Source of the DNA: JAAELZ01 sp965237995 | GTDB taxonomy: Bacteria; Pseudomonadota; Gammaproteobacteria; Arenicellales; Poriferihabitantaceae | Length of the DNA: 64,000 nucleotides | Assembly: GCA_965237995.1 (NCBI GenBank) | Contig: CBDEGO010000002.1 | Coordinates: forward strand, 186,001-250,000 | Reading direction: 5' to 3' | Shown here: positions 43,541 to 53,615 of the stretch, in pieces | Layout of the letters: each line of letters starts with the position of its first letter | How positions within the stretch are numbered: position 1 is the first letter of the stretch | Made by a program: the position numbers and the translations under genes | Notes under the pieces: generated by a model | Told to the model about the DNA's origin: nothing | What the model saw: the letters and a program-made list of their open reading frames with translations, nothing else | The model's database searches: none

Positions 43541-45946
43541 ATGGAAACACAGGCTAGAGTAGTCATCATCGGCGGCGGCGTAGTCGGCTGCTCAATCTTA
43601 TTTCATCTAGCTAAGTACGGCTGGAAAGAGGTTGTTTTGCTTGAGCGCAACGAATTAACGTCAGGGTCATCATGGCATGCCGCAGGGCAAATCCATACCA
43701 TCTCATCTGACCCTAATATTTCTAAGCTGCAAAGCTATACCATTAATCTGTATAAAGAAATTGAAGAGACATCGGGTCATTCTGTTGGCATGCATAACAC
43801 GGGCGGGTTTTATTTAGCGTCCAATAATGATTGGTATGACTATCTAAAGCGTGAACGATCCAAGGCGCGTTACATGGGCTTAGACCAAGAATTTATTTCA
43901 TTGCAAGAAGTGGCTGAGCTGCACCCGTTGATTGATCCTAAACACTATGTAGCTGCATTATGGGACCCACTAGACGGGGATATTGACCCTTCTGGAGTGA
44001 CCTATGCCTATGCTAAAAGCGCGAAAGTACATGGGGCAAACTATCATACCCATTGTCCTGTACTAGAAACCAATCAACGCGCAGATGGGACGTGGGATGT
44101 AATTACTGAAAAAGGCAATATTCATGCCGATATGATTGTTAACGCAGGCGGCTTATGGGCGCGGGAAGTTGGGCACCAAGCAGGCATTCACTTGCCTGTA
44201 CAACCGATGGAGCATCACTATTTAATCACTGAGTCAATTCCTGAAATTGCCGAACTGGATCATCGTCTACCCGCAGGCATCGACTACGAGGGCAATATCT
44301 ATTTCCGTCAAGAACGTGATGGCATGTTATTAGGGACTTATGAAGAGCACGCCACGCCTTGGAAGGTAGGCGGTACGCCGATGAATTTTGGTCATGAGTT
44401 ACTTGACCCGAAGCTTGAAAATATTGCTGATCGCCTCGCCGTAGGTTTTGAGCGTATTCCTGCGTTAGAACGCGCCGGAATCAAAAACATTGTCAACGGG
44501 CCATTTACATTCGGCCCAGACGGAAACCCGATGATCGGGCCTGTTCCGGGAATGAAAAACTATTGGGTAGCCGTTGGCGTGATGGCTGGTTTTTGCCAAG
44601 CTGGTGGCGTTGGCCTTGCAATGGCAGAGTGGATGATCGATGGAGAGCCATCCATTGACGTATGGGCTATGGACGTGGCGCGCTTCGGTGAATTTGCCAC
44701 CCCTGAATACGGCACCATCAAGTCATCAGAAAATTATGAGCGCCGTTTCATTCTTACCTTCCCAAATGAAACGCTACCAAAAGCCCGCCGCCAAAGAACC
44801 ACCGCTATCTATGACCGACTTAAAGAAAAAGGCGCCGTAATGGATGCTAGTTTTGGTCTTGAACACGCCTTATGGTTTGCTAATGATGCCGATGACGCCT
44901 TTGAAGACCCGACCTTTCGACGTTCTAGGGCACATGACTATGTAGCGGCTGAAGTGAATGCGGTTCGCACTGCGGTGGGGGCAATTGAAGTGGCTAATTT
45001 TGCTAAACACACCTTTAAAGGCGCTGATGCAAAGTCTTTTTTAAATTACGTACTGGCTGGCAGATTACCAAAACCAGGACGGATTGCACTCACTCCCATG
45101 CTGACCGAAAGCGGCAAGTTATATGGTGATTTAACAGTCGCTTGCCTAAATGACGAGCATTACATGTTGTTTGGATCGGGAGCTGCGCAAGAAATGCATA
45201 GGCGCTGGTTCGAAAAACACTTACCCGACTCTGGAGTCAGCTACGAAAACGCATCAAATAAATTTCATGGCATCGCTCTTTCCGGGCCTAAGTCGCGCGA
45301 GTTAATCTCTCAGCTAACACGGGAATCTGTAGCAGACATGGCTTTCAGAGATATACAACAAACATTCGTTGGTGGTGTGCCTGCGATAGTAGTGCGCATC
45401 TCGTTCTCTGGTGAACTGGGCTATGAAATTTACGTGACGCCAGAATACCAACTACGACTGTTTGAAGCCATTGAAGAAGCAGGACAAGCATTGGGGCTCA
45501 AATGGTACGGTTCGCGCGCACTAATGAGCATGCGACTTGAAAAGAACTGGGGCGCGTGGACGTTAGATTTTCGACCAGACTTCACCGCGGCGGAATCTGG
45601 TTTAGATTATTTTATAAACTGGAAAAAGGATTTTATCGGTAAGCAAGCAGCGTTAGCTGAGAAAGAACGCGGCCCAAATAAAAAGCTGGTCACCCTGATT
45701 ATAGACACTGATGATATTGACGTATCAAACGATGAAGCGATTATGCACGATGGCCAATGCGTGGGTTATGTCACTTCAGGCGGATATGCACATTACGTTA
45801 ATAAATCCATAGCGATGGGTTACTTACCCATCCAGTTAGCTACTTCAAATACAGCATTAGAAGTAGAGATCAATGGTCAACTCTACCCTGCTACAGTCGC
45901 CGCTAAACCCTTATATGACTCTACCGGTAGCCATATGCTCAGCTAG
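43541..45946 (+). CDS. dimethylglycine/sarcosine dehydrogenase-type FAD-GcvT protein
   Basis: 801 residues with an N-terminal FAD motif (VVIIGGGVVGCSILFHLAKY), DGDIDPSG-type DAO fold features, a FAO_M domain and a C-terminal folate-binding GcvT domain (LTESGKLYGDLTVACLNDE, ALSGPKSRELISQLT, RISFSGELGYEIYVTPEYQL). The GcvT_C barrel ends the protein. These bifunctional enzymes oxidise N-methyl groups and pass formaldehyde-level carbon to tetrahydrofolate. It begins 40 bases after the MttB homologue, so the two act together in demethylation. Dimethylglycine or sarcosine are the likely substrates. Confidence 0.9.
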   Translation: METQARVVIIGGGVVGCSILFHLAKYGWKEVVLLERNELTSGSSWHAAGQIHTISSDPNISKLQSYTINLYKEIEETSGHSVGMHNTGGFYLASNNDWYDYLKRERSKARYMGLDQEFISLQEVAELHPLIDPKHYVAALWDPLDGDIDPSGVTYAYAKSAKVHGANYHTHCPVLETNQRADGTWDVITEKGNIHADMIVNAGGLWAREVGHQAGIHLPVQPMEHHYLITESIPEIAELDHRLPAGIDYEGNIYFRQERDGMLLGTYEEHATPWKVGGTPMNFGHELLDPKLENIADRLAVGFERIPALERAGIKNIVNGPFTFGPDGNPMIGPVPGMKNYWVAVGVMAGFCQAGGVGLAMAEWMIDGEPSIDVWAMDVARFGEFATPEYGTIKSSENYERRFILTFPNETLPKARRQRTTAIYDRLKEKGAVMDASFGLEHALWFANDADDAFEDPTFRRSRAHDYVAAEVNAVRTAVGAIEVANFAKHTFKGADAKSFLNYVLAGRLPKPGRIALTPMLTESGKLYGDLTVACLNDEHYMLFGSGAAQEMHRRWFEKHLPDSGVSYENASNKFHGIALSGPKSRELISQLTRESVADMAFRDIQQTFVGGVPAIVVRISFSGELGYEIYVTPEYQLRLFEAIEEAGQALGLKWYGSRALMSMRLEKNWGAWTLDFRPDFTAAESGLDYFINWKKDFIGKQAALAEKERGPNKKLVTLIIDTDDIDVSNDEAIMHDGQCVGYVTSGGYAHYVNKSIAMGYLPIQLATSNTALEVEINGQLYPATVAAKPLYDSTGSHMLS

Positions 45947-46037
45947 TTAGCATGAGTAGAGAATTGAGCAAGCAAAATCAATAGACGATGCTGTGGTAAT
46001 TATGGCTTGTTACGTTTATTCACATTCGATCACACCA

Positions 46038-46265
46038 TCAGCGATTTCCAGCGTTATCATCGCTTAATACTTGCTCATCATCATTCTGATTACCCGCTTC
46101 ATTTTCGTATTTAATACGATAGTAGATTTCTTCACGATGCACAGGCACTTCCTTCGGCGCATTAATACCTATACGAACTTGGTTATCTTGCACCCCTAAA
46201 ACAGTTAGGCGGATATCTTCTCCGATATGAATAGATTCGGCCACTCGCCTTGTTAGTATCAACAT
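46038..46265 (-). CDS. csrA: CsrA/RsmA carbon storage regulator
   Basis: 75 residues beginning MLILTRRVAESIHIGEDIRL, with VLGVQDNQVRIGINAPKEV, PVHREEIYYRIK, and an acidic N/D-rich tail. CsrA dimers bind GGA motifs in mRNA leaders. This is slightly longer than E. coli CsrA (61 residues) because of the tail. Single gene, with GGAG seven bases before the ATG (TTAACGGAGAG). Confidence 0.95.
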   Translation of the reverse strand: MLILTRRVAESIHIGEDIRLTVLGVQDNQVRIGINAPKEVPVHREEIYYRIKYENEAGNQNDDEQVLSDDNAGNR

Positions 46266-46418
46266 ATTTTACTCTCCGTTAAACTTTTTAAATAAACACT
46301 AAATTGAAGTCTTAGTATGTCGTTTTATTTACATTGGCGTAACTGACATATTTTCCACCTATTCATCTTCAAGTCAGTTTTTTAAACTGACTACAAACCT
46401 CCTCAAAACGAAGACCAT

Positions 46419-47606
46419 TTACCCTATTCGTGACACGAAGGCTCGGTATAAAACGCTTGAACTGAGTGCAATCGATAATGACAACAGTATTGCCCATCGA
46501 TAGGTGCCAAACTCATCAAAGATAAACCCCGCCAACCAAGGCCCCATTAATCCGGCAAAACCCCATGCTGTAAAAACTTTTGCGTATATTTCTGGACCAA
46601 ACTGCAAACCAAACAATTGGTTTATCATGTATGGGTAAACTGCAATCACTGCACCGTAAGAAAAACCAATCAGTATTAACAAAGAAATCGAAAATATCGG
46701 CGAGCCGACGAGATACAGTAACGCTAAGCTAACTGCACTCAGCAGTGGCAGGCCCACTAACCATGTATTCATATTTTCCGCGCTTACTTTCCAAGCAACA
46801 TAAAACCCACCGCTCGCACTACCTATAGCGACGCATACGGCGCCTAGTACACCTATTTGATAAGAACCGCCGACACTTTGGATAATCGCCGTAGCGTGTC
46901 CGATAATCATGAGACCCGCAAAAACTGAAGCTGCATAGGCCATCCATAGCACGATGATTAATTTACTATTCGAGTTTGTTTTTTCACTTTCCTCACTCTT
47001 TAAAGAGGCACCTTCCACATACGTCACCTTGCTTCTATGGATAAAGTAAGCCGCTGTCGAACAAGTCACCACAAGAATTAAACCTAGGCATTGCAAGGCG
47101 ATTGATGCAGAAAATGCGTGTGTCAAACCACCGAGAATAAAAGAAAATACAATGGCGCCCACCGCATACACGGCTGTCACCATGGCCATGGCTAAAGCAC
47201 CTTGTTGGGTTATGTTACGCCCAACTAACTGAAGACAAAAGCCGTAGGCTAAACCGTTAGAAGCACCAAAAAGCAAACTATAGCCAACAAATAGTCCAGC
47301 CCAACTGGTTGAATGTGCAGCAAGCATTAATCCGATACCACCGCCTATGCTGGCAGCTAGAATTAGTTTAGCTGGAGCATAGAGCGCATAAATACGATGG
47401 CCATATAACACACTAACTGTTAAGGAAATAAGGCCAAATGAATAAATCAAACTAAGCCTAGCACGCGATTGCTGTAGTTCTTGTTCAAGATTTGGAAGGA
47501 ATACTGAAAACGCGTGTATAGACCCAAATACAAATGTGACTAACATCGTCATCAAAAGTAGCCAACGCTGTTTCGAGGAAAGTCTCATGAGGCCATGTTC
47601 ACTCAT
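46419..47606 (-). CDS. MFS transporter, OFA (oxalate/formate antiporter-like) type
   Basis: 395 residues with about twelve membrane spans (LLLMTMLVTFVFGSIHAFSV, ASIGGGIGLMLAAHS, CLQLVGRN). The architecture and YGFCLQLVGRN-like segments are of the OFA family exporters or importers of organic anions. It lies ten bases after the EamA gene in a minus-strand row of transporters. Substrate unknown. Confidence 0.8.
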   Translation of the reverse strand: MSEHGLMRLSSKQRWLLLMTMLVTFVFGSIHAFSVFLPNLEQELQQSRARLSLIYSFGLISLTVSVLYGHRIYALYAPAKLILAASIGGGIGLMLAAHSTSWAGLFVGYSLLFGASNGLAYGFCLQLVGRNITQQGALAMAMVTAVYAVGAIVFSFILGGLTHAFSASIALQCLGLILVVTCSTAAYFIHRSKVTYVEGASLKSEESEKTNSNSKLIIVLWMAYAASVFAGLMIIGHATAIIQSVGGSYQIGVLGAVCVAIGSASGGFYVAWKVSAENMNTWLVGLPLLSAVSLALLYLVGSPIFSISLLILIGFSYGAVIAVYPYMINQLFGLQFGPEIYAKVFTAWGFAGLMGPWLAGFIFDEFGTYRWAILLSLSIALSSSVLYRAFVSRIG

Positions 47607-47615
47607 AGCGCTTCG

Positions 47616-48485
47616 CTAACTCAGTTTTTCACGACGCATCGCAATAACACTGTAGGCGAGTACAGCAACCAACACGATACCACTTCCCAACATACTCAGC
47701 GGAGTAGGCACTTCTCCAACACCGATCCAAACCCAGATTGGATTGAGAATGGTCTCACTCATTGAAAACAAAGCCACTTCAGCGGCAGGAACATAACGAG
47801 TGCTCCAGGTAAATAACATAAAACCTAAACCAAATTGTACGCTACCTAGTAAAAGGCATATCGCGAAGTCGCGATCAGAAACTTGGAAGTCACTGATCAT
47901 GGAGTAAGCAATGGCTGCAGTGACTAAGCCAGATAAGCATGTCGCAGGCAACATATCAATACCGCGTTTCTTCCGCAATATTAATAGGTATACCATAAAC
48001 ATGAATACCAACATCAACGCCAAGATATTGCCTAACATTCCCCCCGAAACAAAGCCATCTGCAAGCATCAGCCCTATTCCGATAACCGCCACAATCATCG
48101 CGATTAAGCTGGCACCACTTACTTTTTCTTTTAAGAACACCCAGGCTCCGAGCGCAGTGATTAACGGGGTTGCTCCTAAAATAAACACCACATTCGCTAC
48201 CGTCGTGTTGAGCATCGCCATAATGTAAAAGACTGATCCAACGCCTAATACAACCGATGCCATAAAACCAGACAAGCCAATGGCCTTAAACTTAGCAACT
48301 GTTTCGCTACGATACTGCGCTAGCAGCACAATAAGTATCGTAAAAAAATACGTTATTGATCGGTAAAATAAAATTTGCCAACCATCTGCACTTTCTACAT
48401 GCCGAATAAGCACCCCTGACAGACTCAAAAAGGAGCCGCCTAACAGCACCATAAACACGCCAAGATAGTATTTATTATTTTTCAT
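47616..48485 (-). CDS. EamA/DMT-family transporter
   Basis: 289 residues with ten membrane spans in two EamA repeats (VVLGVGSVFYIMAMLNTTVA, NVVFILGATPLITALGAWVF and, in the second half, AEVALFSMSETILNPIWVWI, VGEVPTPLSMLGSGIVLVAV). Members export amino acids or metabolites. Confidence 0.88.
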   Translation of the reverse strand: MKNNKYYLGVFMVLLGGSFLSLSGVLIRHVESADGWQILFYRSITYFFTILIVLLAQYRSETVAKFKAIGLSGFMASVVLGVGSVFYIMAMLNTTVANVVFILGATPLITALGAWVFLKEKVSGASLIAMIVAVIGIGLMLADGFVSGGMLGNILALMLVFMFMVYLLILRKKRGIDMLPATCLSGLVTAAIAYSMISDFQVSDRDFAICLLLGSVQFGLGFMLFTWSTRYVPAAEVALFSMSETILNPIWVWIGVGEVPTPLSMLGSGIVLVAVLAYSVIAMRREKLS

Positions 48486-48512
48486 AGATCAGCGTAAGAA
48501 AGTACTGCGCAT

Positions 48513-48836
48513 TTAACTAGGTTGGTTAAACATGATCACCGCCATTCCAGCAAGACATAAGCCAACCCCAATGTAATCGATTAAATTAGGCTTAATGCTG
48601 TCTACTAGCCATAACCACAGCAATGCTACGCTCACATAGACGCCTCCATACGCAGCGTATACCCGCCCTGAGGCTTGGGGATGCAAAGTTAGCAACCATA
48701 CGAACAACGCTAGACTAAGCACTGAAGGCAATAGCAACCATTTACTAGCGCCGCCTCTAAGCACAAGCAGCGGCAAGTAGCACCCTATAATCTCGGCACA
48801 CGCGGTGACACCAAACAACCCCAACACTTTAAGCAT
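48513..48836 (-). CDS. ynfA: YnfA family membrane protein (UPF0060)
   Basis: The start is taken at MLKVLGLFGVTACAEIIGCY (ATG at 48836). The longer frame adds 19 residues that overlap the preceding gene and are not in the family. The ~107-residue product has four membrane spans and the family blocks RGGASKWLLLPSVLSLALFV, LTLHPQASGRVYAAYGGVYV and CLAGMAVIMFN. YnfA is an SMR-like multidrug-efflux-related protein. Confidence 0.9.
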   Translation of the reverse strand: MLKVLGLFGVTACAEIIGCYLPLLVLRGGASKWLLLPSVLSLALFVWLLTLHPQASGRVYAAYGGVYVSVALLWLWLVDSIKPNLIDYIGVGLCLAGMAVIMFNQPS

Positions 48837-48855
48837 GATACTGTACTGTGTGGCG

Positions 48856-49902
48856 CTAGTTAAGCGGTACGTGTAGTGTCGCTCCTTCGACAATCACCCC
48901 GCCCCGATCGCCTACTTTCACAGAGCCATACCGCTGCGCAAAATAGTTTGGTAGTGCTCTAGCACCAGGTACACTCAGCCACAAGCGATAGAGGTGACGG
49001 CGATGTTTGTCTTCTGGCCAGTCTTCAAAGCTATTTCGATCATGAAGAAGGTTGTGATTGTGAACAAATTGCATATCGCCCTTTTCTAGCTTCATAGAGA
49101 AATGAAGGTTTTCGTTATCAGCTAAAGAATCAAACAAATCTAAGGCAGCGATATGTCGGTCAGTCAACCGAGGGGCCTCTTCGAACCGCTGCGCTGAATC
49201 AATATATTGGCGCTGATAGATTGTGGTTAATTTATTGTCATACCAAGAAAAAACTGGGATAGTGAAAAACGGCAACGCACCTTTTTCCACTTCACCTCGC
49301 TTGTCTGTTGCGATCGAGTCAAACAGCAATGTGGCTAACTCTGCATTTTGTTCGTTCATAGCATTGTAGATACTTTCACTACTAACTAACAACGACTCAC
49401 CGCCTGCTTTAGCGGGTTGATTGCAAAGTAAACCAACCACATCACAACTATCGGTATGAAACGTTTGTCGATTAGCCGTTTGATATATCCGAGCATTGGG
49501 GTCGCTCGCGTTTCTGTTGATATCACGGACGTGCCCTAGCAAATGTCCATCAGCGTTTTGCGAACGTGGCAACCCAATGTGCGCACCTACCCCCATAAAC
49601 AACGTAGCGCGCTCTTGTAGCGTATAACTGTCTAACTTCAGCCCTGAAATCAAGCCAAAACCACGACCTTCAATCAACTGCGATTTAAATTGCGCTAACT
49701 GAGCATTCAATCCACCGACGTTGAAATCTTCGCAAGTCATATTAGCCATTGGCTTGCCTGATAAGATAAATTGCTCTGCAGCTTGCTCCAACAAGGCAAT
49801 GTCTTTAGGGCCTAGAGTCCAACGCCACTGATGCTCTAACTGAGCCATTTCTGACCCTAGCCATGCGGCTTCAGATTCAATTTTCTTTGGCGCTAGTTGC
49901 AT
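48856..49902 (-). CDS. TauD/TfdA-family Fe(II)/2-oxoglutarate dioxygenase
   Basis: 348 residues: FILSGKPMANM, RGFGLISGLKLDSYTL, RQTFHTDSCDVVGLLC (HxD iron ligands, ~167), and VHNHNLLHDRNSFED with the distal His, then HRRHLYRLWLSVPGAR with the 2-oxoglutarate Arg. Its start overlaps the stop of the broken HDAC-like gene (TAATG), implying a former operon. The family hydroxylates sulfonates, amino acids or quaternary amines. Substrate unknown. Confidence 0.88.
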   Translation of the reverse strand: MQLAPKKIESEAAWLGSEMAQLEHQWRWTLGPKDIALLEQAAEQFILSGKPMANMTCEDFNVGGLNAQLAQFKSQLIEGRGFGLISGLKLDSYTLQERATLFMGVGAHIGLPRSQNADGHLLGHVRDINRNASDPNARIYQTANRQTFHTDSCDVVGLLCNQPAKAGGESLLVSSESIYNAMNEQNAELATLLFDSIATDKRGEVEKGALPFFTIPVFSWYDNKLTTIYQRQYIDSAQRFEEAPRLTDRHIAALDLFDSLADNENLHFSMKLEKGDMQFVHNHNLLHDRNSFEDWPEDKHRRHLYRLWLSVPGARALPNYFAQRYGSVKVGDRGGVIVEGATLHVPLN

Positions 49903-50937
49903 TATTTCCCTTCAAAACCAGTCAGTACATTTACCGTATTTACGCCGATCTCCTTAACCGCGTAGCCGCCTTCCATGACAAACAAAGTAGGTAAATTTAA
50001 TTTGCCAATCGTGGCACCGTAGCGTTTAAAGTCATCACTGCTTAATTTAAAAAATGAAATCCGGATCATTTTCATAGGTATCGACTCCCAAAGACACGAC
50101 CAAAGCATCGGGGCTATAGGCCTTTATTTTATCGCAGGCCGCGTCTAATGCACTTGCCCAAGTAATAATAGGGCGTACTTGGGCCCATGGGAAAATTGTG
50201 GTTATAACCTTCCCCTTTACCCTCACCTGTTTCATCGGCATAACCTAGAAAGTTGGGAAAAGCATGAACGGGGTCACCGTGTAATGAAGCAAAGAGCCAC
50301 ATCCTCTCGGTCGTAGAAAATAGGATTGCGTTCCATTTCCGTGATGAAAATCTACATCCAAAATAGCGACTCGCTTGGCACCTTGATCTAAAAACGCCTG
50401 TGCGCTGACCGCGGCATTATTTATAAAACAATAACCGCCATACAAATCACTGGCAGCGTGGTGTCCAGGGGGACGGCACAAAGCAAACGCAGAATTGCCA
50501 CCCTGAGCAATGGTATTTTGTGCCGACAAAGCAACGTTTGCACTCGCTAACGCTGCCTCCCATGTGCCATCACTGATAGACGTTTCAATCGCCATTGCGT
50601 AATAGCCTAGCTTACCTTCGATATCTTTTGGAATGCGCTGCTGCTGCATTCCTCGAGACGGAAATACTGTTGGAATCGCTTCACCTTTATACCCTGCCGC
50701 TTGCCATTGTGACCAAATAGCTTGTAAGAAATCAACATATCGTGGGTCGTGGATACGATATATTTTTTCTAATGCATGAGTTTCCGGAGCGCTGACTTCG
50801 CCTAAATTAACCTCACCAATTCTTTGTAGCACGTATTCCATTCGCTCGGGACATTCGAATGGACGTACTAATTCACCGCCATATAGCTCAGTCTGAGCGT
50901 TGCGTAAACGATGATCTTCACTATATATTGTTTGCAT
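49902..50937 (-). pseudogene. HDAC-like acetylpolyamine amidohydrolase, multiple frameshifts
   Basis: The first frame (from 50937) reads ECPERMEYVLQRIGEVNLGE, CRPPGHHAASDLYGGYCFIN, NNAAVSAQAFL and ILDVDFHHGNGTQS, the zinc site of bacterial HDAC-like amidohydrolases. It then goes out of frame. A second frame carries HGDPVHAFPNFLGYADETGE, then the catalytic-domain end ALVVSLGVDTYENDP, and a third ends LFVMEGGYAVKEIGVNTVNV. At least four shifts are needed to join them (near 50325, 50270, 50160 and 50055). Whole-length homologues are ~340 residues. It is dead unless the shifts are sequencing errors. Confidence 0.8.
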
Positions 50938-51047
50938 AATTAAATTATTTCACCCCGTAATCTGCATAGACCATTAATCTTTTAAAGTAAGACATCACTA
51001 GAGATAACCTATGTTGAGACGGATTCATCGCACCAAACTAATCGGAC

Positions 51048-51949
51048 TACCCAGGTTCTCTACGCAAAGCCTGACACATGCAATGTACTCCCCCGCCACC
51101 CGGTGTGATTCATCGAGACATCTGGATCATAAATTTCAATTCCCAATGCGCGTAGCTTATCTTTAAGCACCACGCTTTTTTCCGGAATAAGCACTCTATC
51201 ATTTCCCAATGCCACCACGTTGCAGCCCAAAGCAAGCGTATCTTGGAATGGTACTTCAACAATTTCAATATTTTTTGACTTGAGCCAGCGCACCACTTCA
51301 GGGTCGGTTGAGTCAATGCACACTGCGGCTAATTTCTTAGCTAACATCACAACCATTAAGTCAATATGCACATAAAACGGGTCCTAGGTCTGTCAATTTA
51401 ACTTCCCAGCCTTCTGCTTCAAACCAATTTTTCAATTGCACAGCTGATGACTCTTGGCTTCGTCCCTCATCACCTTCCCAGCCAATCAAAACCGTACCGG
51501 GTTCGATCGCGTTAAAATCGCCCCCTTCAAATGTACCCGCTGTAACATAATCGTAAATGGGGATGCCTAACCTTTCGTAAGTTTCAATGGCTCTGAAGTT
51601 TTCACCGCGTCGCCACCAATTCGCCATGCTAGTGATGATTGCGCCGTAGGGCCGTCATCACGGATGAATCGCGAGCAAACACTTGATAAGGCAACTGTGG
51701 ATCAGGTTCGTGAAAATGGCAACGCACACCGGCGGACTCATAGGCTGCAACCATTTCGGCATGTTGTCGCCTAGCTATTTCTGCATCAAATGGCAATTGA
51801 CGCCGAATACTTTTCTTAGACACCGAACTGGTGTTGAGCCATTTATAATTATCGGCCGGCCCAAGCAAGACATCTTGCAATACACCATACTCACTGTCGC
51901 TTCCCCAATCAGTTAGCGCGGGTGTACCACCGCCTTCAACTCGCGTTTC
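51048..51949 (-). pseudogene. DDAH/arginine deiminase-fold gene, multiple frameshifts
   Basis: Frames from about 51949 give VLQDVLLGPADNYKWLNTSS, HAEMVAAYESAGVRCHFHEP and FARDSSVMT, then (shifted) PYGAIITSMANWWRRGENFR and GTFEGGDFN. A third gives HIDLMVVMLAKKLAAVCIDS, ALGCNVVALGNDRV and YDPDVSM. After a last shift GGGGVHCMCQALRRE reveals the catalytic Cys. At least three indels are present and no ATG is left at the 5' end. It is a paralogue of the left-edge gene. Confidence 0.8.
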
Positions 51950-52305
51950 TTAACGAAAACTCTGCGTTCATTGATAAGTATCATTTTCTCAACAAGCGAC
52001 TATTGTAGTTCAACTTATCTCTGATTACCCTGTTGTATGGGGGATTATCGTAGGTACTTACTCATTGGGTGATTAAAATATGTTTTAGAATCTACGAATC
52101 ACTATCACTTATAACGCCTAGATAGCAGCACATAGACAATCCCGTAGTCACGTCACGCTAATCGATTCCTACTCCATCTTAATGGCCCGCCTCATAGATA
52201 GCTAAGATCACTTTAATCGCACTAAAAGCACTGAATCAGCTAGGCAAATAGTAATAAGCAGTGGATAATTCACCTCTCATTGAATTTCCCACTAGAGCCA
52301 CACAC
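51950..52305. other. gene-free stretch
   Basis: No supportable gene. The start of the next gene is taken at the ATG at 52306, so this stretch holds its promoter. I see no strong hairpin or operator. Confidence 0.5.
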
Positions 52306-53493
52306 ATGACCAATAAACCTATCTCCCAAAGCACTCAATGTTTATGGGCTGGCGAAGAAGAGTCACTTATCCAAGGCGCGACCCAAGTGCCTGTCGTGCA
52401 TAGCGTAGGGTATGGTTACAAAGATGTTGACGAATGGATGCAAGTCGCACTTGGAGAGAAACCCGGCCATATTTATGGCAGAAACACCAACCCAACCGTG
52501 CATGCCTTTGAAGAAAAAATTTGTATCCTAGAAGGTGCAGAAGCGGCCACTAGCGCCGCAACCGGTATGGGGGTCATCAGTAGCACCTTATTTGGTTTAT
52601 TGGCGCCTAACAAGCGAGTGGTGTCTGTTAAGGATACCTACGGCGGCACCAACGTTTTATTTACTGAGTTTTTGCCAAAATTTAATATCGACGTCACTTT
52701 ATGTAACACAACCGATCACGACGAAATCAAGGCTGAAATTGCTAAAGGCTGTGACATGGTCTACCTCGAAAGCCCAACTAATCCAATGACTAAGGTTGTT
52801 GATATCGCAGCGCTAGCGCAAGCTGGACGCGATGTAGGCGCCATTGTAGTCGTTGACAACACCTTTGCAACTCCGATCAATCAACAACCTATTGGTTTAG
52901 GCGCGCATTTGGTATTACACAGTGCCACAAAATTTTTGGGTGGTCATGCAGACGCTCTGGGTGGCGTCATTTGTGGAGAGAAAGCCTTAATCAAAGAAAT
53001 TTACCATTATCGAGAAATTAACGGGGCAACCTTACACCCGATGGCAGCCTACTTATTATTGCGCGGCATGAAGACGTTAGATTTGCGCATTCGAGCGCAA
53101 AACGCCAATGCCTTAGCAGTAGCGCAATATTTAGAAACGCATCCAGCAATTGAACAAGTGTTCTATCCCGGGCTTGAGTCGCATAGCGGGCATAAAATAG
53201 CCCAGGAACAGATGACTGGCTTTGGCGGGATGCTCAGTTTTATGCTTAAAGAGAACAACTTCGATGCTGTTCGCAGATTCGTACCTCGGCTAAAATATGC
53301 TCACGCGGCGGCCAATCTAGGCGCTGTAGAGACAACCATTGGTCCTCCTGCAACTACCAGTCACGTAGAGTGCACTGCCGAAGAACGTGCGGCTATGGGT
53401 ATCCCAGAGAGTTTGATTCGTTATTCTACGGGCATCGAAAACCAAGAAGATTTAATCGCTGATCTAAGTCAAGCGCTTGAAGGGTTTTCTTAG
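52306..53493 (+). CDS. cystathionine gamma-synthase-family PLP enzyme (Cys/Met metabolism)
   Basis: 395 residues (starting at MTNKPISQSTQCLWAGEEES). Blocks: RNTNPTVHAFEEKICILEGA, EAATSAATGMGVISS, YLESPTNPMTKVVDIAALAQ, VVDNTFATPINQQP, LHSATKFLGGHADALGGVIC (Schiff-base Lys), and ATTSHVECTAEERAAMGIPE. Members perform gamma- or beta-elimination or replacement on sulfur amino acids. Whether it is a synthase, a methionine gamma-lyase or a new specificity is not visible. Confidence 0.88.
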   Translation: MTNKPISQSTQCLWAGEEESLIQGATQVPVVHSVGYGYKDVDEWMQVALGEKPGHIYGRNTNPTVHAFEEKICILEGAEAATSAATGMGVISSTLFGLLAPNKRVVSVKDTYGGTNVLFTEFLPKFNIDVTLCNTTDHDEIKAEIAKGCDMVYLESPTNPMTKVVDIAALAQAGRDVGAIVVVDNTFATPINQQPIGLGAHLVLHSATKFLGGHADALGGVICGEKALIKEIYHYREINGATLHPMAAYLLLRGMKTLDLRIRAQNANALAVAQYLETHPAIEQVFYPGLESHSGHKIAQEQMTGFGGMLSFMLKENNFDAVRRFVPRLKYAHAAANLGAVETTIGPPATTSHVECTAEERAAMGIPESLIRYSTGIENQEDLIADLSQALEGFS

Positions 53494-53615
53494 CATTACC
53501 TTCTAGCTCAAAGCAAGCCAAATATCAGCTAGATGTGATACCGTTTAAATAAGCCTAACTGCCCATGCAACACTCGGAATAGGCTTAAGAACAAACCAAG
53601 GATAGTTGCCTACAG

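Noticed and set aside
48837..48893. 19-residue N-terminal extension of YnfA
   Set aside because: Overlaps the upstream dioxygenase gene end and is absent from the family, which starts at MLK.
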